Positions 29,441-36,380 of a DNA stretch of 64,000 nt are shown piece after piece. The stretch covers positions 5,068,001-5,132,000 of the forward strand of contig NZ_JAPNJW010000001.1 in assembly GCF_026626745.1 (NCBI RefSeq), written 5' to 3'. A program made the translations under genes and the position numbers. Numbering within the stretch: position 1 is the stretch's first letter; each line of letters opens with the position of its first letter. This DNA comes from Nannocystis sp. RBIL2 (GTDB taxonomy: Bacteria; Myxococcota_A; Polyangia; Nannocystales; Nannocystaceae). The notes under the pieces are model-generated. The model was given only the letters and a program-made list of their open reading frames with translations. It was not told the origin of the DNA and searched no databases.

Positions 29441-31292
29441 CCCGAAGACCAGGTCGAAGGGCCGCCAGGAGGGCGCGCCGCAGGGCAGCACCTGGGCGGC
29501 GCTGCGCCGGTTCTGGCCGTACGCGCAGGCGCACAAGCGCTGGCTGTGGCTCGGCATGTGGATGATCCCGGTGGTCGCGGCGATGTCGGCGCTGCGGCCC
29601 CTGCTGGTCAAGGCGGCCGTCGACACCGACATCGCCAAGGGCGACCTGCTCGGCCTGCGCGTCACCGGCATGCTGTTCCTCGGCGCGGTGATGGCCGAGT
29701 TCCTCGCCTTCGCGGTCCAGAACTACGCGCTGTCGCGGGCCGGCCACGCGACCATCACCGACCTGCGCCGCTCGATCTTCGGCCACGTGCTCCGGCTCCC
29801 GGCCCGCTTCTACGACAAGACGCCGATCGGCAACCTGCTCGCGCGCAGCACCAGCGACATCGAGGCGCTGAGCGAGACGCTCGCGTTCGGGGTGTTCACG
29901 ATCCTCACCGACATCGCGGTGATCCTGTCGATCCTGGTGGCGATGTTCGTGCTCGACTGGCGCCTCACTCTGGTGTCGCTGGCCGCGGCGCCGCTGCTGT
30001 GGGTGATCGTGGCCCACTTCTCGGCCCGCCTGCGGACGCTGCAGCTCGAGATCCGGCGCGCCCAGTCGGTCCAGAGCGGGTACCTGGCGGAGCAGCTGGC
30101 GGGCGTGACGGTGCTGCAGCTGTTCGGCCGCGAGCGCGCGGCGGTGCAGGAGTTCGAGCGGCTCGGCGACCGCTTCCTGCGCGCGGTCAAGACCGCCAAC
30201 TGGTACGACGCCGGGCTCTACTCGGTGATGGACGGCGTCAGCGCGATGTGCGTGGCGCTGCTGATCTACTTCGCCGCGCCGTACCTGTTCGAGGACGCCG
30301 CCCGCAGCGGCGTGACCCTCGGCCTGCTGTTCGCGTTCATCGACTACCTGCAGCGGGTGTTCATCCCGATCCGCGAGTTCTCGGCCAAGCTCGCGACCAT
30401 CCAGCGCGCGGTCGCCTCGCTCGAGCGGATCTACGGCCTCCTCGACGAGCAGCCCGAGGCCCGCCTCGGCGGCGCCGCCGACCCGCTGCAGGGCTGGAGC
30501 GGCGGGCTGCAGGTCCGCGACCTCCGCTTCGGCTACCGCGAGGGCGCCGCCGACGTGCTCAAGGGCATCGACTTCGACATCGCCCCCGGCGAGGTCGTGG
30601 CGGTGGTCGGCCGCACCGGCTCGGGCAAGACCAGCCTCGGGCGGATCTTGACGCGCACCTACGACGGCTACCGCGGCAGCGTCTCGCTGCAGGCGCCGGC
30701 CGGCGCGCTCGAGGTCCGCGACGTGGTCCCCGACTGTCTCCGGGGACATGTCCTGATGGTCCAACAGGACGTGTTCCTGTTCAACGACGACGTCGCCTTC
30801 AACGTCAGCCTCGGCGAGGCCGGGCTGGCCGACGACCCGGCGCGCATCGAGGCCGCGCTGCGCACGGTGCAGGCGTGGGACTTCGTGCAGGAGCGCGGCG
30901 GGCTACAGTTCGTGGTCGGCGAGCGCGGGCGCAACCTCTCGGCCGGCGAGGCGCAGCTCTTGGCGTTCGCGCGGGTGGCCGCGCGCCAGCCGACGCTGCT
31001 CATCCTCGACGAGGCGACCGCGAGCGTCGACAGCATGACCGAGCACAAGGTGCAGGCCGCGATCGAGCGGCTGCTCCGCGGGCGCAGCGTGCTGGTGATC
31101 GCTCACCGGCTCAGCACGGTCCGGCGGGCCGACAAGATCCTCGTGCTGCAGGACGGCGTGGTCGTCGAGCAGGGACCGCACGACGTCCTGCTCGCGCGCG
31201 GCGGCGTCTACGCCGAGCTCTACCGCATGGGCTTCAAAGAGGAAACCGACGACGGGAATAGCGGGGCCCAGCCCCCGGTTCCCGCGGCATGA
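29433..31292 (+). CDS. ABC exporter half with canonical ATPase site (MdlB-like)
   Basis: 619 residues. The membrane domain spans about 20-330 and includes RFYDKTPIGNLLARSTSDIEAL. ATPase motifs are Walker A GRTGSGKTS, signature RNLSAGEAQLLAFARV, and Walker B LLILDEATASVD with E527 in place. It should pair with the preceding half to form one heterodimeric inner-membrane exporter that opens on ATP binding. The segment encoding DCLRGHVLMV (about 30736-30765) carries an ACATG palindrome copy just before the Q-loop motif VQQDVFLFNDD. Its stop overlaps the start of the HtrA gene (ATGA). Confidence 0.94.
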   Translation: MADPKTRSKGRQEGAPQGSTWAALRRFWPYAQAHKRWLWLGMWMIPVVAAMSALRPLLVKAAVDTDIAKGDLLGLRVTGMLFLGAVMAEFLAFAVQNYALSRAGHATITDLRRSIFGHVLRLPARFYDKTPIGNLLARSTSDIEALSETLAFGVFTILTDIAVILSILVAMFVLDWRLTLVSLAAAPLLWVIVAHFSARLRTLQLEIRRAQSVQSGYLAEQLAGVTVLQLFGRERAAVQEFERLGDRFLRAVKTANWYDAGLYSVMDGVSAMCVALLIYFAAPYLFEDAARSGVTLGLLFAFIDYLQRVFIPIREFSAKLATIQRAVASLERIYGLLDEQPEARLGGAADPLQGWSGGLQVRDLRFGYREGAADVLKGIDFDIAPGEVVAVVGRTGSGKTSLGRILTRTYDGYRGSVSLQAPAGALEVRDVVPDCLRGHVLMVQQDVFLFNDDVAFNVSLGEAGLADDPARIEAALRTVQAWDFVQERGGLQFVVGERGRNLSAGEAQLLAFARVAARQPTLLILDEATASVDSMTEHKVQAAIERLLRGRSVLVIAHRLSTVRRADKILVLQDGVVVEQGPHDVLLARGGVYAELYRMGFKEETDDGNSGAQPPVPAA

Positions 31293-32776
31293 GCTCAACC
31301 TCGATCCGGTCCCGACGACTCCGTTCGCCGCAGGCGCTCCTCGCCTTCCTCGGCCTGACGACGCTCGGCGGCGCAGCGGTCGCACTCAGCTATCACACCC
31401 ACGCCGAGGCGGCAGGCGAGGTCGCCGCGGCCAACACCGGCGGCTCACTGTGGCGCGAGGGCAGCGGCACGCCGGTGGTCGGCGGCGACTTCGACCCCCG
31501 CCGCAGCCTGGCGCCGCTCGTCAAGGAGCTGTCCCCCGCGGTGGTCAACATCCGCGCCTATGGCAAGCGCGCGCAGCTCGACATGCAGGGCATCGACCCG
31601 CGCATGCTGCCCTTCATCGATCAATTCAACATGGGCCCCGGCGCCGAGGCGCCGCCGCAGCAAGGCATCGGCTCGGGCTTCGTGCTCACGCCCGACGGCC
31701 TCGTGGTCACCAATCACCACGTGGTGAACGGGACCGAGCGGCTCGAGGTCAAGCTGCACGACGGCCGCATGTACAAGGGCAAGGTGCTCGGCTCCGACCC
31801 GTACACCGACATCGCGCTGGTCCAGCTCGAGGGCGCGAGCGGCCTCAAGACGGCGACGCTCGGCAACAGCACGGCGCTGTCGGTCGGCGACTGGGTGATG
31901 GCGATCGGCTCGCCGATGGGCCTCGAGCAGACGGCCACCGCCGGCATCGTCTCGGCCAAGGGCCGCGGCAGCCTCGGCCTCTACGCCAACAGCTACATCG
32001 ACTTCCTGCAGACCGACGCCTCGATCGCGCCGGGCAGCAGCGGCGGGCCGCTGTTCAACATGGCGGGCGAGGTCGTCGGCATCAACACGGCGGTCGGCGG
32101 GATCGGCCGCGGGCTCGGCTTCGCGGTGCCGATCGACCAGGCGAAGACGGTGATCCCGCAGCTCAAGGCGTCCGGCAAGGTGGTGCGCGGCTGGCTGGGC
32201 ATCTCCGGCCGGGAGATCGAGCCCGCCGTGGGCCGCACGCCGGAGGCCGGCGCGGTGGTCGGAGCGGTCCAGTCCGGCACCCCTGCCGCCGAGGCAGGCC
32301 TGCGCGCGGGCGACCGCGTGACCGCGATCAACGGCCGCGAGGTGCTCAACTTCAGCGACCTGCGCGGCCGCGTCGCCGACACCAAACCAGGCTCTCAGGT
32401 CATCCTGTCGGTCGACCGCGGCGGCAAGAAGGTCGACCTCAAGGCGACGATCGGCAAGCTGCCGAGCGAAGAGGAGCTGCAGCGCTCGGCCCGCCGCATG
32501 AACGGCGAGTCCGGCAAGCTGTTCCCCGACGGCCAGCCGCGCCTCGGCGCCCAGGTCGAGGCCAAGGACGGACGCCTGACGGTCCGCAGCGTGATGCCCG
32601 GCTCGCTCGCCGACGAGCTCGGCCTGCGCGAGGGCGACGTGCTGCAGACGATCAACGGCCAGAAGGTGTCGCAGGTGAACGACGTCGCCAGCGCGCTGGC
32701 GAGCGACGACGGGAAGGTCGCCGTCGAGGTGAAGCGCGGCGGCTCGACCCACTCGGCGATGATCGAGCGCCGCTGA
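31289..32776 (+). CDS. HtrA/DegP-type periplasmic serine protease with two PDZ domains
   Basis: 495 residues. A basic N-terminus with one hydrophobic segment (ALLAFLGLTTLGGAAVAL) should export or anchor it. The trypsin-like domain has the triad H144 (TNHHVV), D174 (PYTDIALVQL) and S251 (PGSSGGPLF). Two PDZ domains follow (about 290-390 and 400-490), each with a GLRAGDRV- or GLREGDV-type core. HtrA proteins degrade misfolded envelope proteins. The ATGA overlap with the ABC exporter gene indicates translational coupling, so protease and exporter are made together. Length and layout are typical of DegP/MucD. Confidence 0.94.
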   Translation: MSSTSIRSRRLRSPQALLAFLGLTTLGGAAVALSYHTHAEAAGEVAAANTGGSLWREGSGTPVVGGDFDPRRSLAPLVKELSPAVVNIRAYGKRAQLDMQGIDPRMLPFIDQFNMGPGAEAPPQQGIGSGFVLTPDGLVVTNHHVVNGTERLEVKLHDGRMYKGKVLGSDPYTDIALVQLEGASGLKTATLGNSTALSVGDWVMAIGSPMGLEQTATAGIVSAKGRGSLGLYANSYIDFLQTDASIAPGSSGGPLFNMAGEVVGINTAVGGIGRGLGFAVPIDQAKTVIPQLKASGKVVRGWLGISGREIEPAVGRTPEAGAVVGAVQSGTPAAEAGLRAGDRVTAINGREVLNFSDLRGRVADTKPGSQVILSVDRGGKKVDLKATIGKLPSEEELQRSARRMNGESGKLFPDGQPRLGAQVEAKDGRLTVRSVMPGSLADELGLREGDVLQTINGQKVSQVNDVASALASDDGKVAVEVKRGGSTHSAMIERR

Positions 32777-32800
32777 GCCCGCGATCGCTTGCGAGCGAAC

Positions 32801-32834
32801 GAGCCCGGCCGCCGCCCTCGCGGCGCCCGGGCTC
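32801..32834 (+). terminator. GC-rich hairpin after the HtrA gene
   Basis: A stem of about 15 pairs with one mismatch (outer arm GAGCCCGG, inner CGCCGC) has the loop CCTC. It starts 24 bases after the stop. There is no T-run directly after it. Confidence 0.5.
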
Positions 32835-32895
32835 GCGCGCGAGCAGCGATCGGCAAGGGTCTGCGCCCGGCCGGCGGTGCTATTTCATCTTGTTT

Positions 32896-32965
32896 TAAAA
32901 GACATGTGCACAAGGACATGTCGATAAGGAAATGTGCATGAGGACATGCTTTTAAAAGCATGTCC
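32896..32965. repeat. ACATG palindrome cluster between convergent genes
   Basis: A 24-base perfect palindrome covers 32942-32965 with arm GGACATGCTTTT. Upstream, 32900-32940 has further degenerate copies (AGACATGTGCAC, AGGACATGTCG, GGAAATGTGCATG). It separates the HtrA gene (+) from trxB (-), whose ends face each other. The palindrome has no loop, so it is a better protein-binding or cruciform site than a plain terminator. Confidence 0.7.
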
Positions 32966-33055
32966 GATAGACCACCCACTCGCGACGAGACGAGCGCCCG
33001 CGCCCGTCGGCGCGCCGCGCTCGTCTCATGCCGCGCCCGTGCGGTGCGCCTTTTA

Positions 33056-33988
33056 TTAGAGGTGCTCGGCGAGCCAGCGTTCGGCGTCGATCGCCGCCAT
33101 GCAGCCGGTGCCGGCGGCGCTGACGGCCTGGCGGTAGACCTTGTCGGCCACGTCGCCGCAGGCGAACACGCCGGGGATGTTGGTGTAGGTCGAGCCGGGG
33201 CGGACCTTGAGGTAGCCGGTCTCGTCCATGTCGAGCTGGCCCTTGAAGATGTCGCTGTTGGGCTGGTGGCCGATGGCGAGGAACAGGCCGGTGACCGGCA
33301 GCTCGCGCGCGGCCCCGGTCACGGTGTCGCGCAGGGCCAGGCCGACGACCCGGTCGCCGCCGAGGACGTCGGCGACCTCGGTGTTGTAGTGCACCGTGAT
33401 CTTCGGGTTCTCGATCGCGCGCGTCTGCATGATCTTGCTGGCGCGGAAGGTGTCGCGGCGGTGGATGAGGTGCACGCTGCGGCACATGCGGGTGAGGAAG
33501 GTGGCCTCCTCCATCGCAGTGTCGCCGCCGCCGATCACCGCGACGTCCTGATTGCGATAGAAGGCGCCGTCACAGGTGGCGCAGGCCGTGACGCCGCCGC
33601 CCGACATGCGCAGCCGCTGCTCGTTGGGCAAGCCGAGCCACTTGGCCGAGGCGCCGGTGGCGATGATGAGCGCGTCGCCGTGATAGGTGTCGGCCTCGCC
33701 CTCGACCACGAAGGGCCGGCGCGACAGGTCGACGCGCACGCCCATGTCGTAGTGGAGCTTGGTGCCGAAGCGCTCGGCCTGCGCGCGGAACTCCTCCATC
33801 ATGTCGGGGCCGGTGATGCCCTTGGGGAAGCCCGGATAGTTCTCGACCTCGGTGGTGGTGGTGAGCTGGCCGCCCGGTTCGGGGCCGGCGACCATCACGG
33901 GCTCCAGGCTCGCGCGCGCGGCGTAGATCGCGGCGGTGTAGCCCGCGGGGCCCGAACCGAGGATGAGGACTCTGCTGTGCGTCGGCAT
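33056..33988 (-). CDS. trxB: Thioredoxin reductase
   Basis: 310 residues from ATG 33988, the usual length. It passes electrons from NADPH through FAD to thioredoxin in the cytoplasm. The FAD motif is LILGSGPAGYTAAIYAARA, the redox pair is C136 and C139 in TACATCDG, the NADPH motif is VAVIGGGDTAMEEATFL, and GVFACGDVADKVYRQAVSAAGTGCMAA ends the FAD domain. The frame stays open upstream to 34240 without homology, so the conserved MPTHSRVLILGSG start was used. No thioredoxin gene lies nearby. Confidence 0.96.
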   Translation of the reverse strand: MPTHSRVLILGSGPAGYTAAIYAARASLEPVMVAGPEPGGQLTTTTEVENYPGFPKGITGPDMMEEFRAQAERFGTKLHYDMGVRVDLSRRPFVVEGEADTYHGDALIIATGASAKWLGLPNEQRLRMSGGGVTACATCDGAFYRNQDVAVIGGGDTAMEEATFLTRMCRSVHLIHRRDTFRASKIMQTRAIENPKITVHYNTEVADVLGGDRVVGLALRDTVTGAARELPVTGLFLAIGHQPNSDIFKGQLDMDETGYLKVRPGSTYTNIPGVFACGDVADKVYRQAVSAAGTGCMAAIDAERWLAEHL

Positions 33989-34216
33989 GAGGTCGGAGGA
34001 TAGCTGCTCTCGCCGGGCCGCATGACGGGGCGCCGGCGGGACCGGCCCCTGAGGGACATCACGCCCGCGAGCCCGAACCGCCCGCCTGCGGGGCCGCAGC
34101 GGCGGTCCGACCTCGACGCAGGCCGCCGCCGCGGGGCCGATGCCGCCGGGATCGGCCGGCGCCGCCACCTCCGGACGCGACGCGGAAGACGCCGTTTCGC
34201 CCGCGCCCCCGCGAAG

Positions 34217-34248
34217 CCGGTGACATGACCTGAAGGACATGTCCGGCG
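34217..34248. repeat. Imperfect ACATG palindrome upstream of trxB
   Basis: GCCGG...CCGGC arms enclose TGACATGACC, TGAA and GGACATGTCC. The copy lies between the CPXCG gene and trxB, both on the minus strand. Pairing has a two-base bulge and one mismatch. Confidence 0.5.
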
Positions 34249-34270
34249 TGCGCGCGCGAGGCGGGGCAGC

Positions 34271-34450
34271 TCACTGCGCGCGCTCGACGGTGACCAGCGG
34301 CGAGCCGTCGCGGCGGCGACGGACCAGCATGCGCCACGGCCGGCAGCAGACCTCGCAGTCCTGGATCAGCTCTCCGCGGGTGGCCGGGTCGACCACGATC
34401 TCGACCACCTCGAAGCAGTACGGGCACTGGACCTGGGCGACGTCGTCCAT
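34271..34450 (-). CDS. CPXCG-motif cysteine-rich small protein
   Basis: 59 residues from ATG 34450 to TGA 34271. It reads MDDVAQVQCPYCFEVVEIVV and later QDCEVCCRPWRML, which matches the CPXCG family (PF14255): a zinc-ribbon-like pair of Cys knuckles with the near-universal DCEVCCRP core. The first knuckle is CPYCF instead of CPYCG. The family occurs widely as a stand-alone small cytoplasmic protein with no established role. The gene lies ahead of trxB on the same strand, about 280 bases upstream of its start. Confidence 0.85.
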   Translation of the reverse strand: MDDVAQVQCPYCFEVVEIVVDPATRGELIQDCEVCCRPWRMLVRRRRDGSPLVTVERAQ

Positions 34451-34537
34451 GCCCCTCGGATAGCACGGGCCGCGCGGCCGGTCCCGCCGGCCGGGCCGTC
34501 CGGGCGTCCGGGCGACCCTCTGCTATGCTGGCGCGCG

Positions 34538-34966
34538 ATGTCCATCCGCGACCAGGCGAGAGATTGGGCCAAGCAGCAGTCCGACCAGCTCCGCAACGAC
34601 CCGAAAGGCTGGGCCAAGGCCCAGGGCGAGCGCCTGAAGCAGATGGTCGACGTGGCGCCGTTCAGCGACACGGCGCTCGAGCGCGAGCTCAATTCCCTGC
34701 GCGAGCGCACGGCCCGCCTGAGCGAGCTCGACGCCGACGAGCGGCAGAAGCTCGCCGACGAGCTGCTGGCCCTCCACGAGCGCCTCACGCCCGGCGGGGC
34801 GCTGATCAGCGGCGCCAAGATCGGCCTGGCCGCGTCGGTCCTCCCGGTGGTCGGCATGATCACCGGCCCGGTCCTCGGCAGCGCCTACGGCGTGTACCGC
34901 TCGCAGCGCCTCGGCGAAGCCCGCGACGAGGTGCAGGCGATGCTGCGCAAGCTCGCGCGCCGCTGA
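34538..34966 (+). CDS. Small helical protein with a membrane-like segment
   Basis: 142 residues. The N-terminal half is charged and helical (MSIRDQARDWAKQQSDQL ... LNSLRERTARLSELDADERQKLADELL), consistent with a coiled coil. A hydrophobic hairpin (ISGAKIGLAASVLPVVGMITGPVLGSAYGVY) follows, then a short charged tail. No family is recognised. It is divergent from the CPXCG gene with 87 bases between starts. Confidence 0.7.
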   Translation: MSIRDQARDWAKQQSDQLRNDPKGWAKAQGERLKQMVDVAPFSDTALERELNSLRERTARLSELDADERQKLADELLALHERLTPGGALISGAKIGLAASVLPVVGMITGPVLGSAYGVYRSQRLGEARDEVQAMLRKLARR

Positions 34967-35617
34967 GCCGCAGGGCGGGGCCGTCCGCCCGCGACATCCG
35001 GGCGCGACGCCGGCCGAGCTGCGACGCACCGGACCGTCGCGAGGCGTGGGCGTGATGCCCAGGCACGCGCGACGTACGGGCGACGCTGCGCGAGCTCCCA
35101 CAGCCGATCCACCGCCTGACCGCGACCGCCTGACCGTTGCGAGGCGTGGGCATGGCGACGATGCCCATGCTTCGTAAGTTTGCCCATCGCTGACCCCGCG
35201 CGGTGAATGCCAATCCGTGGCGACGCGGCACGCCGCGAGGCGCCGCGCTCTCGCAGCCTCACAGCGGAAGCGGTGTCCCCCACCCCGTGTCTCTCGGTGA
35301 TGCATGCACCGCGGACGCGTCGCCTGCCCATGCTCCTCGCCATGCATGAGCCGCGAGAGCGTCGCTACTCATCCGCACGGCTCGACGGGCGCCGTGAGGG
35401 TCCGACCCAAAGTCGAAGCAGAGCACATGTCCCATGCGCCAGATAGAGCCGCTCGCTCGCCGCACCCCCGCGGATTGTAATTGTTTTGAAAACGCATCTC
35501 AGCCTCGACTCAGATGACCATTGAGACATGTCCCTTAGGAAATGTCATGAATCGGTCTTCATACGGTCGGCGGCTCTCGGCGCGCGCGCCGGGGCGGCGC
35601 GTGCTACGGTTTGGGGC
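34967..35617. other. Intergenic region of 650 bases
   Basis: No open frame looks like a gene. GCGAGGCGTGGGC occurs near 35039 and again near 35138, each followed by a GATGCCCA segment, so an ancestral unit of about 100 bases seems duplicated. GGTGATGCATGC at 35296-35307 matches repeats at 15.2 kb. An AT-rich stretch at about 35475-35500 (TTGTAATTGTTTTGAAAAC) could hold the promoter of the response regulator. Confidence 0.55.
35525..35546. repeat. ACATG-family hairpin in the leader of the response regulator gene
   Basis: GACATGTCC at 35525-35533 pairs with GGAAATGTC at 35538-35546 (one mismatch) around the loop CTTA. It lies 70 bases before the GTG start at 35618, downstream of the AT-rich candidate promoter. 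Confidence 0.6.
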
Positions 35618-36271
35618 GTGGAACAGAAGCAGGTTGTCCGGGTGTTGCTCGCGGACGATCACGCGATCGTCCGGGAGGGGGTCCGCATGCTGCTCGCCGG
35701 CCAGCCCGGCATCGAGGTCGTCGGCGAGGTCGCGGACGGGCGCGCCGCGGTCACGGCCGTCGGCCGACTGCAGCCCGACGTCGTGATCATGGACCTGGGC
35801 ATGCCGGAGATGAACGGCGTCGAGGCGACGCGCGTGATCTGCCGCGACTTTCCTGGCACCCAGGTCTTGGTGCTGTCGATGTACTCGGGCGAGGAGTACG
35901 TGCGCCCGGCGATCCGCGCTGGCGCGAGCGGTTATTTATTGAAGGGGTCGGCGTTCAGCGAGCTGCTCGCCGCGATCGCCGCCGTCGCCCGCGGCGGCGC
36001 CTTCTTCAGCCCTGCGATCGCCAAGCTCGTGCTCGTCGACTCGCGGCGGCGCGAGACCCATCCGGCCGACGCCCTCACCAACCGGGAGTGCGAGATCCTC
36101 CGGCTCGTCGTGCAGGGCCAGTCGAGCAACCAGATCGCGCGGGACCTCGGCCTCAGCATGAAGACCGTCGAGGGCCACCGCGGCCGGATCATGGCCAAGC
36201 TCGATGTTCACCACCTCGCCGGCCTCGTCAAGTACGCCGTGCGCGCCGGCCTGGTCTCGCCCGACCCGTAG
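35618..36271 (+). CDS. NarL/LuxR-family response regulator
   Basis: 217 residues from GTG 35618. The receiver domain has D13/D14 in LADDHAIVREG, phospho-acceptor D59 in PDVVIMDLGMPEMNG, S87 in LSMYS and K109 in GYLLKGS. The C-terminal HTH is LTNRECEILRLVVQGQSSNQIARDLGLSMKTVEGHRGRIMAKL. Phosphorylation by a partner histidine kinase would control DNA binding. No sensor kinase gene is in the window, so it is an orphan. The frame is open further upstream but that part carries a palindrome copy and no homology. Confidence 0.93.
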   Translation: MEQKQVVRVLLADDHAIVREGVRMLLAGQPGIEVVGEVADGRAAVTAVGRLQPDVVIMDLGMPEMNGVEATRVICRDFPGTQVLVLSMYSGEEYVRPAIRAGASGYLLKGSAFSELLAAIAAVARGGAFFSPAIAKLVLVDSRRRETHPADALTNRECEILRLVVQGQSSNQIARDLGLSMKTVEGHRGRIMAKLDVHHLAGLVKYAVRAGLVSPDP

Positions 36272-36328
36272 GCGACATTAAGGCTGCGTTACCGTCGGCC
36301 CCGGGCGCGCTCGGCGCGATCGTTCAGG

Positions 36329-36364
36329 CAACATGTCTCTTCACGCATGTCCCTTGGGACATGC
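36329..36364. repeat. ACATG palindrome between convergent genes
   Basis: GCATGTCCCTTGGGACATGC at 36345-36364 is a 9-bp inverted repeat around TT. A degenerate ACATGTCTCTTCACGCATG overlaps it on the left. It separates the response regulator (+) from the DUF5916 gene (-). Confidence 0.7.
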
Positions 36365-36380
36365 CTTTATGGACTTGCGC

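Noticed and set aside
35528..35617. N-terminal extension of the response regulator
   Set aside because: The extra 30 residues come from a palindrome copy and spacer; the receiver domain starts right after GTG 35618.
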